Shown piece by piece: positions 40,873-51,797 of a stretch of DNA of 64,000 bases. The notes beneath the pieces were generated by a model. That model made no database searches. It saw only the letters and a list, made by a program, of their open reading frames with translations, and was not told the origin of the DNA. The stretch covers positions 7,161 to 71,160 of the forward strand of contig CAJMPJ010000014.1 of assembly GCA_905215155.1 (NCBI GenBank), read 5' to 3'. Numbering within the stretch: position 1 is the first letter of the stretch; every line of letters starts with the position of its first letter. Both the position numbers and the translations under genes were made by a program. This DNA is from an uncultured bacterium (GTDB lineage: Bacteria; Bacillota; Clostridia; Lachnospirales; Lachnospiraceae).

Positions 40873-42468
40873 ATGGAAAACAGCAACGATAAAAAAGATT
40901 ATGTGATTCGTTTGGATAAAGCAAGAAAAAAACGTACCAAAAGTGATTATAAAAAGTTATTGATCATGGGCGGTGCCGGTGTCGTTCTGGTGGCAGTCAT
41001 CGTCACCGCCGGGGTAACTGTGAAAAGGAATGGGGCTTCAGCTCCGGCCGCATTGGCGACCGCTTCGCAGGCCAATGGACAAAAGGAGTTAAATTCTACA
41101 GGGAATAATACCAAATCTTCCGAAGAAGCCGCCAAGGAAGCCCAGGAAATTAAAAAAGTCATAGACTCGTATAAAAATCTTGGAATTGTAAAAGCGTCCG
41201 GTTATTTGAATGTCAGAAAAGAACCTAGCACAGAAGCGGATGTGATTGGAAAGCTGCAGGGAGACGGTGCCTGTGATATTTTAGATAAGACCGAAGACGG
41301 CTGGTATAAGATAACTTCCGGAGGAATTGAGGGCTATATCAATTCCCAGTATGTGATTACAGGGGAGGAAGCGAAGAAAAAAGCGGAAAGTCTGGTGAAA
41401 TTACGCGCAGTGGTCACTGCGGACAGTATGAATATCAGAAAAGAAGCCTCTAAAAGTTCGGATTCTGTGGGGCAGGCACTTAACAATGAACGGTATGAGG
41501 TATTGGGACAGACCGATGGCTGGGTAAAGATTGCCTCCGGGTATTTGTCCTCTGATTATGTCAAGCTGGAATACTCCTTAAATGAAGCAAGAAAACTGGA
41601 CTTAAAGGCCATGATCTTTAATTACTATAAGAACATCGGAATCTCTGATGTGGATAACTATTTGAATGTAAGGGAAGAACCCAATGAAAAAGGGAAGATC
41701 ATTGCCAAGATGCCAAGTAAGGCAGCGGGAGATATTTTAGAGAAGACAGACGATGGGTGGTATAAGATCCAGTCCGGCAGTATTACCGGCTATGTGAAAT
41801 CAGATTATATTTTAACCGGTCCGGCAGCCAAGGATGAGGCCATGCAGGTGGCGGAACTGATGGCTATTGTGAGCACCGATATGCTAAACGCAAGGTCTGA
41901 ACCGAGCACAGACTCTAAGATATGGACTCAGATTTCCAATAATGAACGTTATCCTGTTTTAAAGCAGATCGACGGCTGGGTTGAGATCGAACTGGAGGAA
42001 GACAGCAGTGCCTATGTATCCACTGATTTTGTGGATGTGCGCTATGCACTTCCTCAGGCGATCAAATTCTCCCCATTGGAAGAGAAAGCCAATGAACAGG
42101 CGTCATTAAGGACCCAGATCGTAAATTATGCACTGCAGTTCCTTGGAAATCCCTATGTATGGGGCGGAACCAGCCTTACAAAGGGAGCAGACTGTTCCGG
42201 ATTTACCATGTCAGTCTTTTCACACTTTGGTATCGGACTTCCTCATTACTCCGGCTCTCAGGCACAAATGGGTACTCCTGTAAAATCCGGGGATATGCAG
42301 CCTGGTGACCTGGTGTTTTATGCCAACAGCAGAGGAACCATCAATCATGTAGGAATTTATATCGGTAACGGCCAGATCGTAAATGCTGCCAGCAGACGAA
42401 GTGGAATTAAGATTTCCACCTGGAATTACCGTACCCCTGTAAAGATCCGTAATATAATCGGCAAGTAA
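40873..42468 (+). CDS. SH3-domain NlpC/P60 cell-wall hydrolase
   Basis: 531 residues. Signal-anchor helix (about 30-50) followed by an Ala/Ser-rich linker, four bacterial SH3 domains in two pairs (about 95-160, 175-235, 250-315, 325-395, each with V/I-N-V/I-R motifs), and a C-terminal NlpC/P60 papain-like domain with Cys441 in GADCSGFT, His in INHVGIY and a third polar residue. Cuts peptidoglycan stem peptides at the cell surface. ATG follows GGAGAG-like sites. Confidence 0.93.
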   Translation: MENSNDKKDYVIRLDKARKKRTKSDYKKLLIMGGAGVVLVAVIVTAGVTVKRNGASAPAALATASQANGQKELNSTGNNTKSSEEAAKEAQEIKKVIDSYKNLGIVKASGYLNVRKEPSTEADVIGKLQGDGACDILDKTEDGWYKITSGGIEGYINSQYVITGEEAKKKAESLVKLRAVVTADSMNIRKEASKSSDSVGQALNNERYEVLGQTDGWVKIASGYLSSDYVKLEYSLNEARKLDLKAMIFNYYKNIGISDVDNYLNVREEPNEKGKIIAKMPSKAAGDILEKTDDGWYKIQSGSITGYVKSDYILTGPAAKDEAMQVAELMAIVSTDMLNARSEPSTDSKIWTQISNNERYPVLKQIDGWVEIELEEDSSAYVSTDFVDVRYALPQAIKFSPLEEKANEQASLRTQIVNYALQFLGNPYVWGGTSLTKGADCSGFTMSVFSHFGIGLPHYSGSQAQMGTPVKSGDMQPGDLVFYANSRGTINHVGIYIGNGQIVNAASRRSGIKISTWNYRTPVKIRNIIGK

Positions 42469-42485
42469 TTCGATCAGACGATGAA

Positions 42486-42536
42486 AAAGCCCCTGTTGGG
42501 AGTGGATATGATTCCAGTTCCCAAACAGGGGCTTTA
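42486..42536. terminator. Bidirectional terminator
   Basis: Stem AAAGCCCCTGTT / AACAGGGGCTTT enclosing further pairing. It ends the SH3/NlpC gene and the converging aconitase/citrate synthase operon. Confidence 0.85.
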
Positions 42537-42541
42537 AGATT

Positions 42542-44851
42542 TTAGTGTTTGATTTTATTACGGTTGTAGTTGATGAGACATCCGGACTTTACGATTTCCC
42601 GTTCTTCCGGTGTCATTTCCGCAATGTGAAGATTGATTTTACGAATGGGATTTCCTTCCGTATTCTTGATGACATAGGCTGGAATGTACTTCATTTCTCC
42701 GTCAAGAGCAGTTCTTACTCCGGCTACATAGATAAAGTCCCCCACTTCAAAATCAGGTTCCTCATCAAGAAGGAAGGGAATCATTCCCCAGTTCATCACA
42801 TTGGAACGGTAACGTTTGGTCGCATATTCCCTGGCAATATTTGCCAGACCTCCAAGCACTCTCTGGCAGCTTGCCGCCTGTTCCCTGGCAGAACCGTCTC
42901 CAGGTTTTACCGCATAGATAACACTTCCGATTTCTGTTTCTGAAGCGTTCAGCTCTGGCTGGTTTAAGTGGATGCGCAGCGCATGGAAAGCCCGGTCCAA
43001 GTCTTCGCTGGCTTTTAACGGACAGGCTCCGCTTTTACGAATCTGTTCCAGCTCATTCACTTTCTTGGAACGGCCCACATACTCCGGATCACGGCGGGAT
43101 AATGTGAATTCAGCAAGTCCCAGTGGATTGGAACGGTAAGAGGAGGTTTCTCCGGAGGGAATCAATTCATCGGTCGTTGTAACCGGGTCCATGATCTTTG
43201 AACATACCTGAAGCATGATATTCTCGGTCAGAGAACTCATAGCCGGCCAGTCTTTGATGTTTGGTCCGTTTATTAAATCAGATTCTTCCTGTGGATTTCC
43301 ATATCCCTGATAAACCCTTCTGTCATAAGATGAGGAATCGAATTCATAAGCAGGAACCTCATAATCGTCCATATACTCTTCCGCAGAAGTGAGGCATCCT
43401 CCGTTAGCTGCTGTAGCTGCAATGGATCTTGCATCCATGAGGGCAACACAGGAGATCTGTCCGTTCCCAGGCTTGGAGCCCTCCCGGTTGGGGAAGTTTC
43501 TGGTGGTATGGCGGATGCTCAGCGTGTTGTTGGCGGGAGTGTCTCCTGCACCAAAACAAGGACCGCAGAATGCAGTGCGGATGGTGGCACCAGCCGCCAT
43601 TAGTTCCGTAACAGCACCTTTCTTCACTAAATCCATGTAAACCGGCTGGGAAGAAGGATATACGGATAAATTAAAGATATCGTTGCCGCAGTTTTTGCCG
43701 TTTAAAATGTGAGCGGCCATCATAACGTTGGTATAGTTGCCTCCTGCACAGCCTGCGATGACACCCTGCTGGACCATGAGCTTTCCATCGGTAATTTTAT
43801 CAGTCAGGGAAAGGCTTGCATTGGATTTCCCCACGATCTGCTCCGCTTCCTTTTCCACAGTCCGGAGAATATCCTCCAGGTTGTTGTTGAGCTCATCAAT
43901 TTCATAAGTATTGCTTGGATGGAAGGGCAGGGCGATCATTGGCTTAATGGTGCTTAAATCAACGGTTACAACGCCGTCGTAGTAAGCGATTTCTGCTGGA
44001 TTTAATTCTTTATAGTCCTGCCCGCGGCCATGAATGGTTAAGTAGTCTTTGGTATCTTCGTCCGTTCTCCATATGGAAGAGAGACAGGTGGTTTCTGTGG
44101 TCATAACATCCACACCGTTTCTGTAATCAGTATCCATGGAGGCTACGCCAGGTCCTACGAATTCCATGATTTTGTTCTTGACATATCCGCTTTTAAACAC
44201 TTTGCCGATAATGGCAAGAGCCACATCATGAGGTCCTACGGCAGGCGATGGTTTTCCGGTCAGATAAATTGCCACAACGCCGGGGTAGGTTACATCATAG
44301 GTATCACGAAGCAGCTGTTTTACCAATTCACCGCCGCCTTCCCCGATTGCCATAGTGCCCAGAGCACCGTAACGGGTATGGCTGTCGGAACCAAGGATCA
44401 TGCGTCCGCATCCCGCCATCATTTCACGCATGTACTGGTGGATGACTGCAATATGGGGAGGCACAAAAATACCGCCGTATTTTTTCGCTGCAGAAAGTCC
44501 GAATACATGGTCATCCTCATTGATAGTACCGCCAACTGCACAAAGGGAATTATGACAGTTGGTCATAACGTAAGGAATTGGGAATTCCTTGAGTCCGGAG
44601 GCACGGGCAGTCTGGATGATTCCTACAAATGTGATGTCATGGGAGGTCATGGAATCAAAACGCAGTTTTAAGTGCTCCATATTGCCTGAAGTATTATGGG
44701 CTTCTAAAATAGAATAGGAGATGGTTCCCTTTTTTGCTTCTTCCTTATTTGCTGTTTTTCCTGTCAGGGCAGTAACTTTTGAAATTTCTTCTTCCGGAAT
44801 GAGTTCGGTTCCATTTACAAGGTAAGCTCCGCCTTCATATAATTTTACCAT
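42542..44851 (-). CDS. Aconitate hydratase (aconitase family)
   Basis: 769 residues. The [4Fe-4S] cysteines appear in GCAGGNYTN and [20 protein letters not shown] matches the family's active-site Ser/Asp-His loop, and [10 protein letters not shown] corresponds to the SNRNFxGR block in variant form. Interconverts citrate and isocitrate, cytoplasmic. It starts 2 nt after the citrate synthase stop. Isocitrate dehydrogenase is not adjacent, so an incomplete branch leading to 2-oxoglutarate (glutamate synthesis) is likely but not shown. Confidence 0.9.
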   Translation of the reverse strand: MVKLYEGGAYLVNGTELIPEEEISKVTALTGKTANKEEAKKGTISYSILEAHNTSGNMEHLKLRFDSMTSHDITFVGIIQTARASGLKEFPIPYVMTNCHNSLCAVGGTINEDDHVFGLSAAKKYGGIFVPPHIAVIHQYMREMMAGCGRMILGSDSHTRYGALGTMAIGEGGGELVKQLLRDTYDVTYPGVVAIYLTGKPSPAVGPHDVALAIIGKVFKSGYVKNKIMEFVGPGVASMDTDYRNGVDVMTTETTCLSSIWRTDEDTKDYLTIHGRGQDYKELNPAEIAYYDGVVTVDLSTIKPMIALPFHPSNTYEIDELNNNLEDILRTVEKEAEQIVGKSNASLSLTDKITDGKLMVQQGVIAGCAGGNYTNVMMAAHILNGKNCGNDIFNLSVYPSSQPVYMDLVKKGAVTELMAAGATIRTAFCGPCFGAGDTPANNTLSIRHTTRNFPNREGSKPGNGQISCVALMDARSIAATAANGGCLTSAEEYMDDYEVPAYEFDSSSYDRRVYQGYGNPQEESDLINGPNIKDWPAMSSLTENIMLQVCSKIMDPVTTTDELIPSGETSSYRSNPLGLAEFTLSRRDPEYVGRSKKVNELEQIRKSGACPLKASEDLDRAFHALRIHLNQPELNASETEIGSVIYAVKPGDGSAREQAASCQRVLGGLANIAREYATKRYRSNVMNWGMIPFLLDEEPDFEVGDFIYVAGVRTALDGEMKYIPAYVIKNTEGNPIRKINLHIAEMTPEEREIVKSGCLINYNRNKIKH

Positions 44852-44853
44852 AG

Positions 44854-46185
44854 CTATCGTTCCTCTCTTTTTATGTAGGGATTTGCATTGCCTACGTATT
44901 TTGTTGCCGGACGCATGATTCTTCCGTCATACATTTTATTTTCTATATTATGGGCCAGCCAGCCAGCCATACGCGCACAGACGAACAGAGGAGTGTACAT
45001 ATCCTCGGGGATTTGCAGCATGTTATAAGCAAAACCGCTGTAAAAGTCCACGTTATTGGACAGTGTTTTGCCATTCCCGGCAAGACAGGCTTTGGCAACG
45101 GATTCAAATTTCGTAAGAAATTCGTATTCCTCAACCCGGTCCTTCTGTTTGGCCAGTTTTTCACAGCAGGCTTTCAAAAGATTGGCGCGGGGATCAGACA
45201 TCGTATAAACCGCGTGGCCAAGGCCATACACAAGGCCGGAATTATCATAAAAGTCTTTGGCAAGAATTCTTTCTATAACCGCTTTCATCTGGTTTTCCGT
45301 TGCCTTAAACCCGATCTCTTTTTCGATGGCTGAAATCATCTCGCTGCACCGAATGTTGGCGCCTCCGTGTTTAGGTCCCTTTAAGGACCCGATAGAACCT
45401 GAGATAGCAGAGTAAATATCGGTTCCGGTGGAGGAGATCACCACATTGGTAAAGGTAGAGTTATTTCCGCCGCCATGATCGCCGTGAATCATCAGCATTA
45501 CATCAAGAAGGTTGGCTTCCTGCTTTGTGAACATACCGTCATGGCGGAGCAGATACAGGATGTTTTCTGCCACGGAGTACTCTGGTTTCGGATAATGTAT
45601 GACCAGACTTTCCCGGTCGTAATAATGAATTTTGCTTTGATATGCATACACCGCAAGGGTAGGAAGCTTTGCCAGAAGATTGATTCCTTTTAAAAGGGTC
45701 TGGTACGGTTCCGTATTATCCGGATCATTGTCGTAATCATAAAGAGCCAGAATGCTTTTTTGCAGACTGTTCATTAAATTGCAGGAAGGAGTCCGAAGCA
45801 TATTTCTTTCAAAAAATTCATTGGGGAGAAGATAATGCTTTTGCAAAATGGCTGTAAATTCCTTTAATTCCCTGTCAGTTGGAAGATAACCAAAGAGCAG
45901 AAGAAAGCAAGTCTCTTCAAAACCATAGCGGTCGTTTCCTTTTCCGTTCACCAGATCGCTGATCTCAATTCCGCGGTAATACAGCTTTCCGGGTATGTTC
46001 CTCTTTTTCCCGTCCACATATTCATACCCGACAACGTCCGATACCCGGGTCAGCCCTACGATAACACCGGTTCCGTCTTCGTTGCGAAGTCCTTTTTTTA
46101 CATCATGCTCTTTAAACAAAGTATTTGGTATATCCGTGTAATTGGATGATTTGCCAAAAGTTTGTGCAATGAAAAAGTTGTTCAT
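44854..46185 (-). CDS. gltA: Citrate synthase
   Basis: 443 residues. Catalytic landmarks: His in [14 protein letters not shown] (variant of HADHE-type motif), GPKHGGAN and [14 protein letters not shown] (second His), and an Asp near the C-terminus. Condenses oxaloacetate with acetyl-CoA. AGGAGAG lies 8 nt before the ATG. First gene of a two-gene operon with aconitase. The long leader (promoter at 46323-46351) contains a strong hairpin. Confidence 0.9.
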   Translation of the reverse strand: MNNFFIAQTFGKSSNYTDIPNTLFKEHDVKKGLRNEDGTGVIVGLTRVSDVVGYEYVDGKKRNIPGKLYYRGIEISDLVNGKGNDRYGFEETCFLLLFGYLPTDRELKEFTAILQKHYLLPNEFFERNMLRTPSCNLMNSLQKSILALYDYDNDPDNTEPYQTLLKGINLLAKLPTLAVYAYQSKIHYYDRESLVIHYPKPEYSVAENILYLLRHDGMFTKQEANLLDVMLMIHGDHGGGNNSTFTNVVISSTGTDIYSAISGSIGSLKGPKHGGANIRCSEMISAIEKEIGFKATENQMKAVIERILAKDFYDNSGLVYGLGHAVYTMSDPRANLLKACCEKLAKQKDRVEEYEFLTKFESVAKACLAGNGKTLSNNVDFYSGFAYNMLQIPEDMYTPLFVCARMAGWLAHNIENKMYDGRIMRPATKYVGNANPYIKREER

Positions 46186-46248
46186 GGGATGCTCTCTCCT
46201 TTTTTCAGATTAAGTCACAGCCCTAAGGCATAGATCCTTTTATGCAAA

Positions 46249-46279
46249 AGCAGCGCATACGGATCCTTCCGGCGCTGCC
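46249..46279 (-). promoter_or_regulatory. Hairpin in gltA leader
   Basis: Eight-pair stem GGCAGCGC / GCGCTGCT with inner CGGA/TCCG pairs, followed on the minus strand by TTTTGC. It could be a partial attenuator or a stabiliser. Within the 329-bp gap 46186-46514, it and the promoter are the only structures I see. Confidence 0.4.
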
Positions 46280-46322
46280 TTCCTTGGCAATGGAATGTAA
46301 ATGATTTTTTTTATTGTTTGAT

Positions 46323-46351
46323 AGTTTAACATGGAAAAGTATCAAAGTCAA
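46323..46351 (-). promoter_or_regulatory. Promoter of gltA-aconitase operon
   Basis: Minus strand: TTGACT (46351-46346), 17-bp spacer, TAAACT (46328-46323). Confidence 0.7.
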
Positions 46352-46514
46352 TAACTTGTTACAATCACAATTAAAATATTGTTAGTGTTTGAAACGATGG
46401 ACCGGTTTATAAAAAATGTACCGCTCCGTGTTTGCATTTTCAGGCATATTTTTCGTGTTTTCTCCACATCATAAGAAAACTACCAAATATAAAGCTAACA
46501 GGAGGATTATTAAG

Positions 46515-47276
46515 GTGAAAGAGTATCAGGAAAGTGACAGACAGCAAGAGGACACTTCATCAAACGATGGGAACAAAGAAAATCTTAACGAAAAAAAGAC
46601 AGAAAAAGACATAGAGCAAAAAGAAGATGAGAAACTGGAAGAATACGGACAGATGACGCTTGATGACAATGCACAAAAACGCAAAATTCATTTGCTTACC
46701 ATCATTGGAGAAATTGAGGGACATGAAAACTTATCCAGCAACAGCAAGGCCACCAAGTATGACCATGTTCTTCCAAAGCTTGCTGAGATTGAAGACGATG
46801 ATTCTGTGGAGGGACTTTTGATTTTATTAAATACCTCCGGCGGAGATGTGGATGCAGGTCTTGCCATAGCAGAGATGATTGCTTCTTTAAGCATTCCCAC
46901 CGTTTCCCTGGTTCTTGGAGGAAGCCATTCCATCGGAGTTCCCCTTGCGGTCTGCACCGATTATTCCTTTATAGTACCGACCGGAACCATGATGGTGCAT
47001 CCGGTGAGAATGACGGGAATGGTAATCGGAGCCTCCCAGACTTACGAGTACTTTGAAATGATTCAGGACCGGATTTTAAGCTTTGTGTCCAGTCATGCAA
47101 AGATTGCTTATGACCAGTTGAAACGGCTCATGTTAAATACGGAAATGCTGACCAGGGACCTTGGAACCGTACTGGTGGGGGAAGAAACCGTAAAAGAAGG
47201 TCTTATAGATGAGGTGGGCGGAATCAAGGACGCTCTAAAAAAATTATATGATCTGATGGAAACTGCTTCCTGTTAA
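46515..47276 (+). CDS. tepA: ClpP-like peptidase TepA
   Basis: 253 residues from GTG 46515 (AGGAGG 9 nt upstream; the longer frame from 46416 lacks a site). A very acidic/Lys-rich N-terminal tail (about 1-55) precedes a ClpP/SppA-like domain with the motifs [33 protein letters not shown] (catalytic Ser) and GTMMVHPVR (catalytic His). TepA-type proteins were linked to export and to germination/spore proteolysis. As in Bacillus, it sits directly upstream of the SpoIIIE/FtsK gene. Confidence 0.88.
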   Translation: MKEYQESDRQQEDTSSNDGNKENLNEKKTEKDIEQKEDEKLEEYGQMTLDDNAQKRKIHLLTIIGEIEGHENLSSNSKATKYDHVLPKLAEIEDDDSVEGLLILLNTSGGDVDAGLAIAEMIASLSIPTVSLVLGGSHSIGVPLAVCTDYSFIVPTGTMMVHPVRMTGMVIGASQTYEYFEMIQDRILSFVSSHAKIAYDQLKRLMLNTEMLTRDLGTVLVGEETVKEGLIDEVGGIKDALKKLYDLMETASC

Positions 47277-47337
47277 TCATTGCAATTCTCCCGATTTTTT
47301 TGTATACTGTTACCAATGGATAGAAGGGGGAAGTATT

Positions 47338-50073
47338 GTGCCTGAGACTATAAAGAAGAAGACAACAGAAAAAAAAGGGACAAGAAGGACAAGAGCAAAA
47401 AGCGGGAGAACAACAAACAGCAGCTCCAGAAAAAAAGTGGTCCTGCCAGAACCGGAATTTATCCACTCAGAAATAGTTATTATGATATCATTTGCTGCCG
47501 CAGCCATATTGTTTTTAAGCAATTTCGGTCTGTGCGGTGTGGTTGGTGATTTCTTACGCAGTGTGCAGCTTGGCATTTTTGGAGGAATCGGATATATTGC
47601 ACCGGTGATCCTGTTTGCAGGAACGGCGTTCTACCTTTCCAATCAGGGAAATCCCAGAGCGACATTTAAGCTGGCGTCTTTTTTACTGGCGCTGGTTTCT
47701 TTGTGTGGATTTTTGCAGCTCGTTTTTGGTTTAAAGACCGGTGAGGGAATGACTCTGATTGATATTTATTTAGAAGCGTCAGTGAGTGGCAGAGGCGGCG
47801 GTTTGATCGGCGGCCTTCTTGCGGAAGGACTGGCGGCTGTGATCGGCGTAATCGGTGCCTATCTGGTGATTATAGTCCTTCTTATCATTTCCGCAGTCTG
47901 TATTACGGAAAAGTCCTTTGTGAATGTGGTGAAAATGGGAAGCGGAAAAGCCTATCGCCATGCCAGAAAAAACATGGATATCCGCAGAGAGATCCGTGCG
48001 GAACGCCAGGAGGAGCGAAGAAGGCTCCGGGAGGAGCAGAAGCTTCGCGGTGTCAATTTGGATGCCACCAATTTATTCGACCATCAGCCGGAGGAGTATG
48101 AAAAGCCGGAACCTTTGAATTTTGTGGATGCCCCTCTTGAAAAAGAGACCATTCCGGTCATGGCTGATGATATGTCTGAAGATATCGACATTCAGGCCAG
48201 CCGGTTATCTGCAGTTACGGCAGCAGAAGCAGCCAGACCCAATCCGGCAGATGAATTTAGGGGCAGTATTTCACCGGTGCAGGAAGCGGAAGAAGATTCA
48301 GTTCCCTTTGAACCGGATTGGAAGGACGAGCCTTTGATGGAGGAACTGGAAGAATCTTCTATATATATGAAGAAAGACAACCGGACCTTAAAAGAGATGG
48401 AAGTAGTAGAAGAGGATATCTATCCGGAAGCGGAAAGAGATACCTTCTCAATTCCGGAAGAACCGAAGCAGGTGGTAACCGCTTCCGGTAAAGTCATTGA
48501 GACCGATACGGAGGCTCTGCAGAAAAAACTGGTCAAAAAGCGGGAAGAAGCCGCCGAAGAAGGAGATTTAAGCGTTACCCAGGAGATCAGGCAAAAACAG
48601 GACATTGTGAAAAAAGAATATCAGTTTCCTCCTCTTACGCTGCTGAAAAAAGGAAAAGCAGCTGTTTTTTCTGATCGGGAATACAGAGAAACTGCTATTA
48701 AGCTGCAAAAGACCCTTCAGAATTTCGGTGTAGGCGTTACGGTAACCAACATCAGCTGCGGTCCTTCCGTAACCAGATATGAGCTTCATCCCGAGCAAGG
48801 GGTAAAGGTCAGCAAGATTGTAAGTCTGGCAGATGACATCAAGTTAAGTCTGGCGGCTGCGGATATCCGAATTGAAGCCCCCATCCCCGGAAAGTCTGCG
48901 GTGGGGATCGAAGTTCCTAATAAAGAAAATAACGTCGTGTATCTGCGGGATATACTGGAAGCGGATAATTTCAGGAATCATTCCTCGAAAATTGCGTTTG
49001 CGGTGGGCAAAGACATTGGCGGGCAGGTTGTTGTTACGGATATTGCAAAGATGCCCCACCTTTTGATTGCAGGAGCCACCGGTTCCGGTAAATCCGTCTG
49101 CATCAATACGCTGATCATGAGCATTATTTATAAGGCCAACCCGGAAGATGTAAAGCTGATCATGGTGGACCCCAAGGTAGTGGAACTAAGTGTATACAAC
49201 GGCATCCCCCATCTGCTGCTTCCTGTGGTCACGGACCCGAAAAAGGCTTCTGGCGCACTGAACTGGGCGGTGGCAGAGATGACAGACCGCTATAACAAGT
49301 TTGCCCAGTATAATGTGCGGGAAATAAAGGGGTATAATGCCAAAGTGGAGAGCATCAAAGATATTGACGATGAAAATAAGCCCCAAAAGATGCCGCAGAT
49401 TATTATCATTATCGACGAGCTTGCGGACTTAATGATGGTGGCGCCTGGAGAGGTAGAGGATTCCATCTGCCGGCTTGCACAGCTGGCAAGAGCAGCGGGA
49501 ATTCATCTGGTCATTGCCACGCAGCGTCCGTCGGTAAACGTTATTACCGGACTTATCAAGGCCAATGTGCCATCAAGGGTGGCCTTTGCAGTTTCTTCCG
49601 GCGTGGATTCCAGAACCATCATAGATATGAACGGTGCCGAAAAGCTGTTAGGAAAAGGGGATATGCTGTTTTATCCGGCAGGATATCCAAAGCCCATGCG
49701 TGTTCAGGGTGCATTTGTATCTGACACGGAAGTATCCCGGGTGGTGGATTTCCTGACAGAACAGGGGATGACGCCCAACTACGATAAGAATGTAGAAAGC
49801 ATGATCGCTTCTGCCCCCTCCGGCGGTGAGATGAAAGGCGGAGGCAATGACCGGGATGAGTATTTTTTACAGGCAGGCAAATTTATCATTGAGAAGGACA
49901 AAGCCTCCATCGGAATGCTTCAGAGGATGTTTAAAATCGGCTTTAACCGGGCGGCCCGGATCATGGACCAGCTGGCGGAAGCGGGTGTGGTAGGAGAAGA
50001 AGAAGGAACAAAGCCCCGGAAGGTGCTCATGAGTATGGAAGAGTTTGAAGAGATGTTGGAACAAGGTTATTAA
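47338..50073 (+). CDS. ftsK: FtsK/SpoIIIE DNA translocase
   Basis: 911 residues from GTG 47338 (AAGGGGGAAG upstream). N-terminal Lys/Arg/Thr-rich tail, four membrane helices (about 40-190), an acidic linker to about residue 440, then the motor: Walker A GATGSGKS (about residue 577), [15 protein letters not shown], Walker [14 protein letters not shown], and the C-terminal gamma winged helix [20 protein letters not shown]. Pumps chromosome across the septum; in a spore former it may serve division and prespore packing. Confidence 0.95.
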   Translation: MPETIKKKTTEKKGTRRTRAKSGRTTNSSSRKKVVLPEPEFIHSEIVIMISFAAAAILFLSNFGLCGVVGDFLRSVQLGIFGGIGYIAPVILFAGTAFYLSNQGNPRATFKLASFLLALVSLCGFLQLVFGLKTGEGMTLIDIYLEASVSGRGGGLIGGLLAEGLAAVIGVIGAYLVIIVLLIISAVCITEKSFVNVVKMGSGKAYRHARKNMDIRREIRAERQEERRRLREEQKLRGVNLDATNLFDHQPEEYEKPEPLNFVDAPLEKETIPVMADDMSEDIDIQASRLSAVTAAEAARPNPADEFRGSISPVQEAEEDSVPFEPDWKDEPLMEELEESSIYMKKDNRTLKEMEVVEEDIYPEAERDTFSIPEEPKQVVTASGKVIETDTEALQKKLVKKREEAAEEGDLSVTQEIRQKQDIVKKEYQFPPLTLLKKGKAAVFSDREYRETAIKLQKTLQNFGVGVTVTNISCGPSVTRYELHPEQGVKVSKIVSLADDIKLSLAAADIRIEAPIPGKSAVGIEVPNKENNVVYLRDILEADNFRNHSSKIAFAVGKDIGGQVVVTDIAKMPHLLIAGATGSGKSVCINTLIMSIIYKANPEDVKLIMVDPKVVELSVYNGIPHLLLPVVTDPKKASGALNWAVAEMTDRYNKFAQYNVREIKGYNAKVESIKDIDDENKPQKMPQIIIIIDELADLMMVAPGEVEDSICRLAQLARAAGIHLVIATQRPSVNVITGLIKANVPSRVAFAVSSGVDSRTIIDMNGAEKLLGKGDMLFYPAGYPKPMRVQGAFVSDTEVSRVVDFLTEQGMTPNYDKNVESMIASAPSGGEMKGGGNDRDEYFLQAGKFIIEKDKASIGMLQRMFKIGFNRAARIMDQLAEAGVVGEEEGTKPRKVLMSMEEFEEMLEQGY

Positions 50074-50113
50074 GATGGAACGGCATCATTACATATAAGG
50101 GAGGAACATACAG

Positions 50114-51784
50114 ATGAAGACAGACATTGAAATCGCACAGGAAGCAAGGATGATCCCCATTAAGGAAGTGGCTGCTTCTTACGGAATCACAGAGGATGAA
50201 CTGGAACTTTACGGAAAATATAAGGCAAAGCTGTCCGAGGAGCTTTGGCAGCAGGTGAAAGACAAAAAAGACGGAAAGCTGGTACTGGTAACAGCCATCA
50301 ATCCCACTCCTGCAGGCGAAGGAAAAACCACCACGTCCGTAGGCCTTGGAGAAGCCTTTGGAGCTATGGGGAAAAAGGCAATGATTGCGCTCCGGGAACC
50401 ATCTCTTGGACCATGCTTCGGTATAAAGGGCGGGGCTGCGGGAGGCGGTTATGCCCAGGTAGTTCCCATGGAAGATTTAAATCTTCATTTTACCGGTGAT
50501 TTTCATGCCATAACATCGGCCAACAATCTTTTGGCAGCTTTATTGGATAATCATATCCATCAGGGCAATGCCCTGGAAATAGACACCCGACAGATCCTTT
50601 GGAAACGCTGTCTGGATATGAACGACCGGGCACTCCGCAACATCGTAGTGGGTCTTGGGTCCAAAGCAGAAGGGTTTGTGAGAGAAGATCACTTTGTCAT
50701 TACAGTCGCATCGGAGATCATGGCAATTCTTTGTCTGGCTGATGACATGGAAGATTTAAAAGAACGGTTGGGAAGAATCATCGTTGCATATAATTATGCA
50801 GGAGAACCTGTAACTGCCGCCCAGTTAAATGCGGTAGGAGCGATGGCGGCCTTGTTAAAGGATGCGCTGAAGCCCAACCTCATCCAGACCCTGGAACACA
50901 CCGGTGCCATCGTTCATGGCGGACCCTTTGCCAACATTGCCCACGGCTGCAACAGTGTCCGTGCTACAAAGACTGCCCTAAAGCTGGCGGATATTGTGGT
51001 GACGGAAGCCGGCTTCGGAGCTGATTTAGGTGCCGAAAAATTTATGGATATCAAATGCCGGATGGCCGGATTAAAACCAGATGCCATAGTCCTGGTAGCC
51101 ACCATACGAGCCTTAAAATACAACGGAGGAGTTCCAAAAGACCAGTTGGATAAAGAAAATCTTCCCGCGCTGGAGCTGGGGATTTCCAATCTGGAAAAAC
51201 ATATTGAAAACATGCACAAGTATGGCGTTCCGGTAATCGTTACCCTGAATTCCTTCCTTACGGATACCAAGGCGGAATATGAATTTGTAAAAACATTCTG
51301 TGAAGAACGAAACTGTGAATTTGCCTTATCCCAGGTTTGGGAAAAAGGCGGTCAGGGCGGTATGGAGCTGGCTGAAAAAGTTCTCTATACTCTGGAGCAC
51401 AAAGAAAGTAATTTTGCACCCCTTTACCCGTCTGAGATGGGATTAAAAGAAAAAGTGGAGACCATTGCCAGGGAGATCTATGGTGCCGGCGGCGTGACGT
51501 ATGCACTGGCAGCTTCAAGAGCCCTAAAAAAATTTGAAGACATGGGATTCGGACATCTGCCTGTATGCATGGCCAAGACTCAATATTCTCTGTCGGATGA
51601 CCAGACAAAGCTTGGACGGCCGGAAGGATTTGAGATTACCGTCCGGGATGCCTTTGTATCGGCGGGTGCAGGTTTTGTCGTGGTGATGACGGGAGCGATT
51701 ATGACCATGCCGGGGCTTCCCAAAAAACCGGCGGCAGACAATATTGATATTAATAACGAGGGAGTAATCACAGGATTATTCTGA
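50114..51784 (+). CDS. fhs: Formate-tetrahydrofolate ligase
   Basis: 556 residues. P-loop [42 protein letters not shown], and [17 protein letters not shown] are all family signatures. Makes 10-formyl-THF from formate, THF and ATP, the donor for purine synthesis and for initiator-tRNA formylation (fmt lies 5.7 kb downstream; AICAR formyltransferase at 15.2 kb). GGAGG precedes the ATG. Confidence 0.97.
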   Translation: MKTDIEIAQEARMIPIKEVAASYGITEDELELYGKYKAKLSEELWQQVKDKKDGKLVLVTAINPTPAGEGKTTTSVGLGEAFGAMGKKAMIALREPSLGPCFGIKGGAAGGGYAQVVPMEDLNLHFTGDFHAITSANNLLAALLDNHIHQGNALEIDTRQILWKRCLDMNDRALRNIVVGLGSKAEGFVREDHFVITVASEIMAILCLADDMEDLKERLGRIIVAYNYAGEPVTAAQLNAVGAMAALLKDALKPNLIQTLEHTGAIVHGGPFANIAHGCNSVRATKTALKLADIVVTEAGFGADLGAEKFMDIKCRMAGLKPDAIVLVATIRALKYNGGVPKDQLDKENLPALELGISNLEKHIENMHKYGVPVIVTLNSFLTDTKAEYEFVKTFCEERNCEFALSQVWEKGGQGGMELAEKVLYTLEHKESNFAPLYPSEMGLKEKVETIAREIYGAGGVTYALAASRALKKFEDMGFGHLPVCMAKTQYSLSDDQTKLGRPEGFEITVRDAFVSAGAGFVVVMTGAIMTMPGLPKKPAADNIDINNEGVITGLF

Positions 51785-51797
51785 TTTGGAGGTTTCT

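Noticed and set aside
43389..43640. Plus-strand frames inside the aconitase and citrate synthase genes
   Set aside because: Antisense to strongly conserved enzymes and without start signals.
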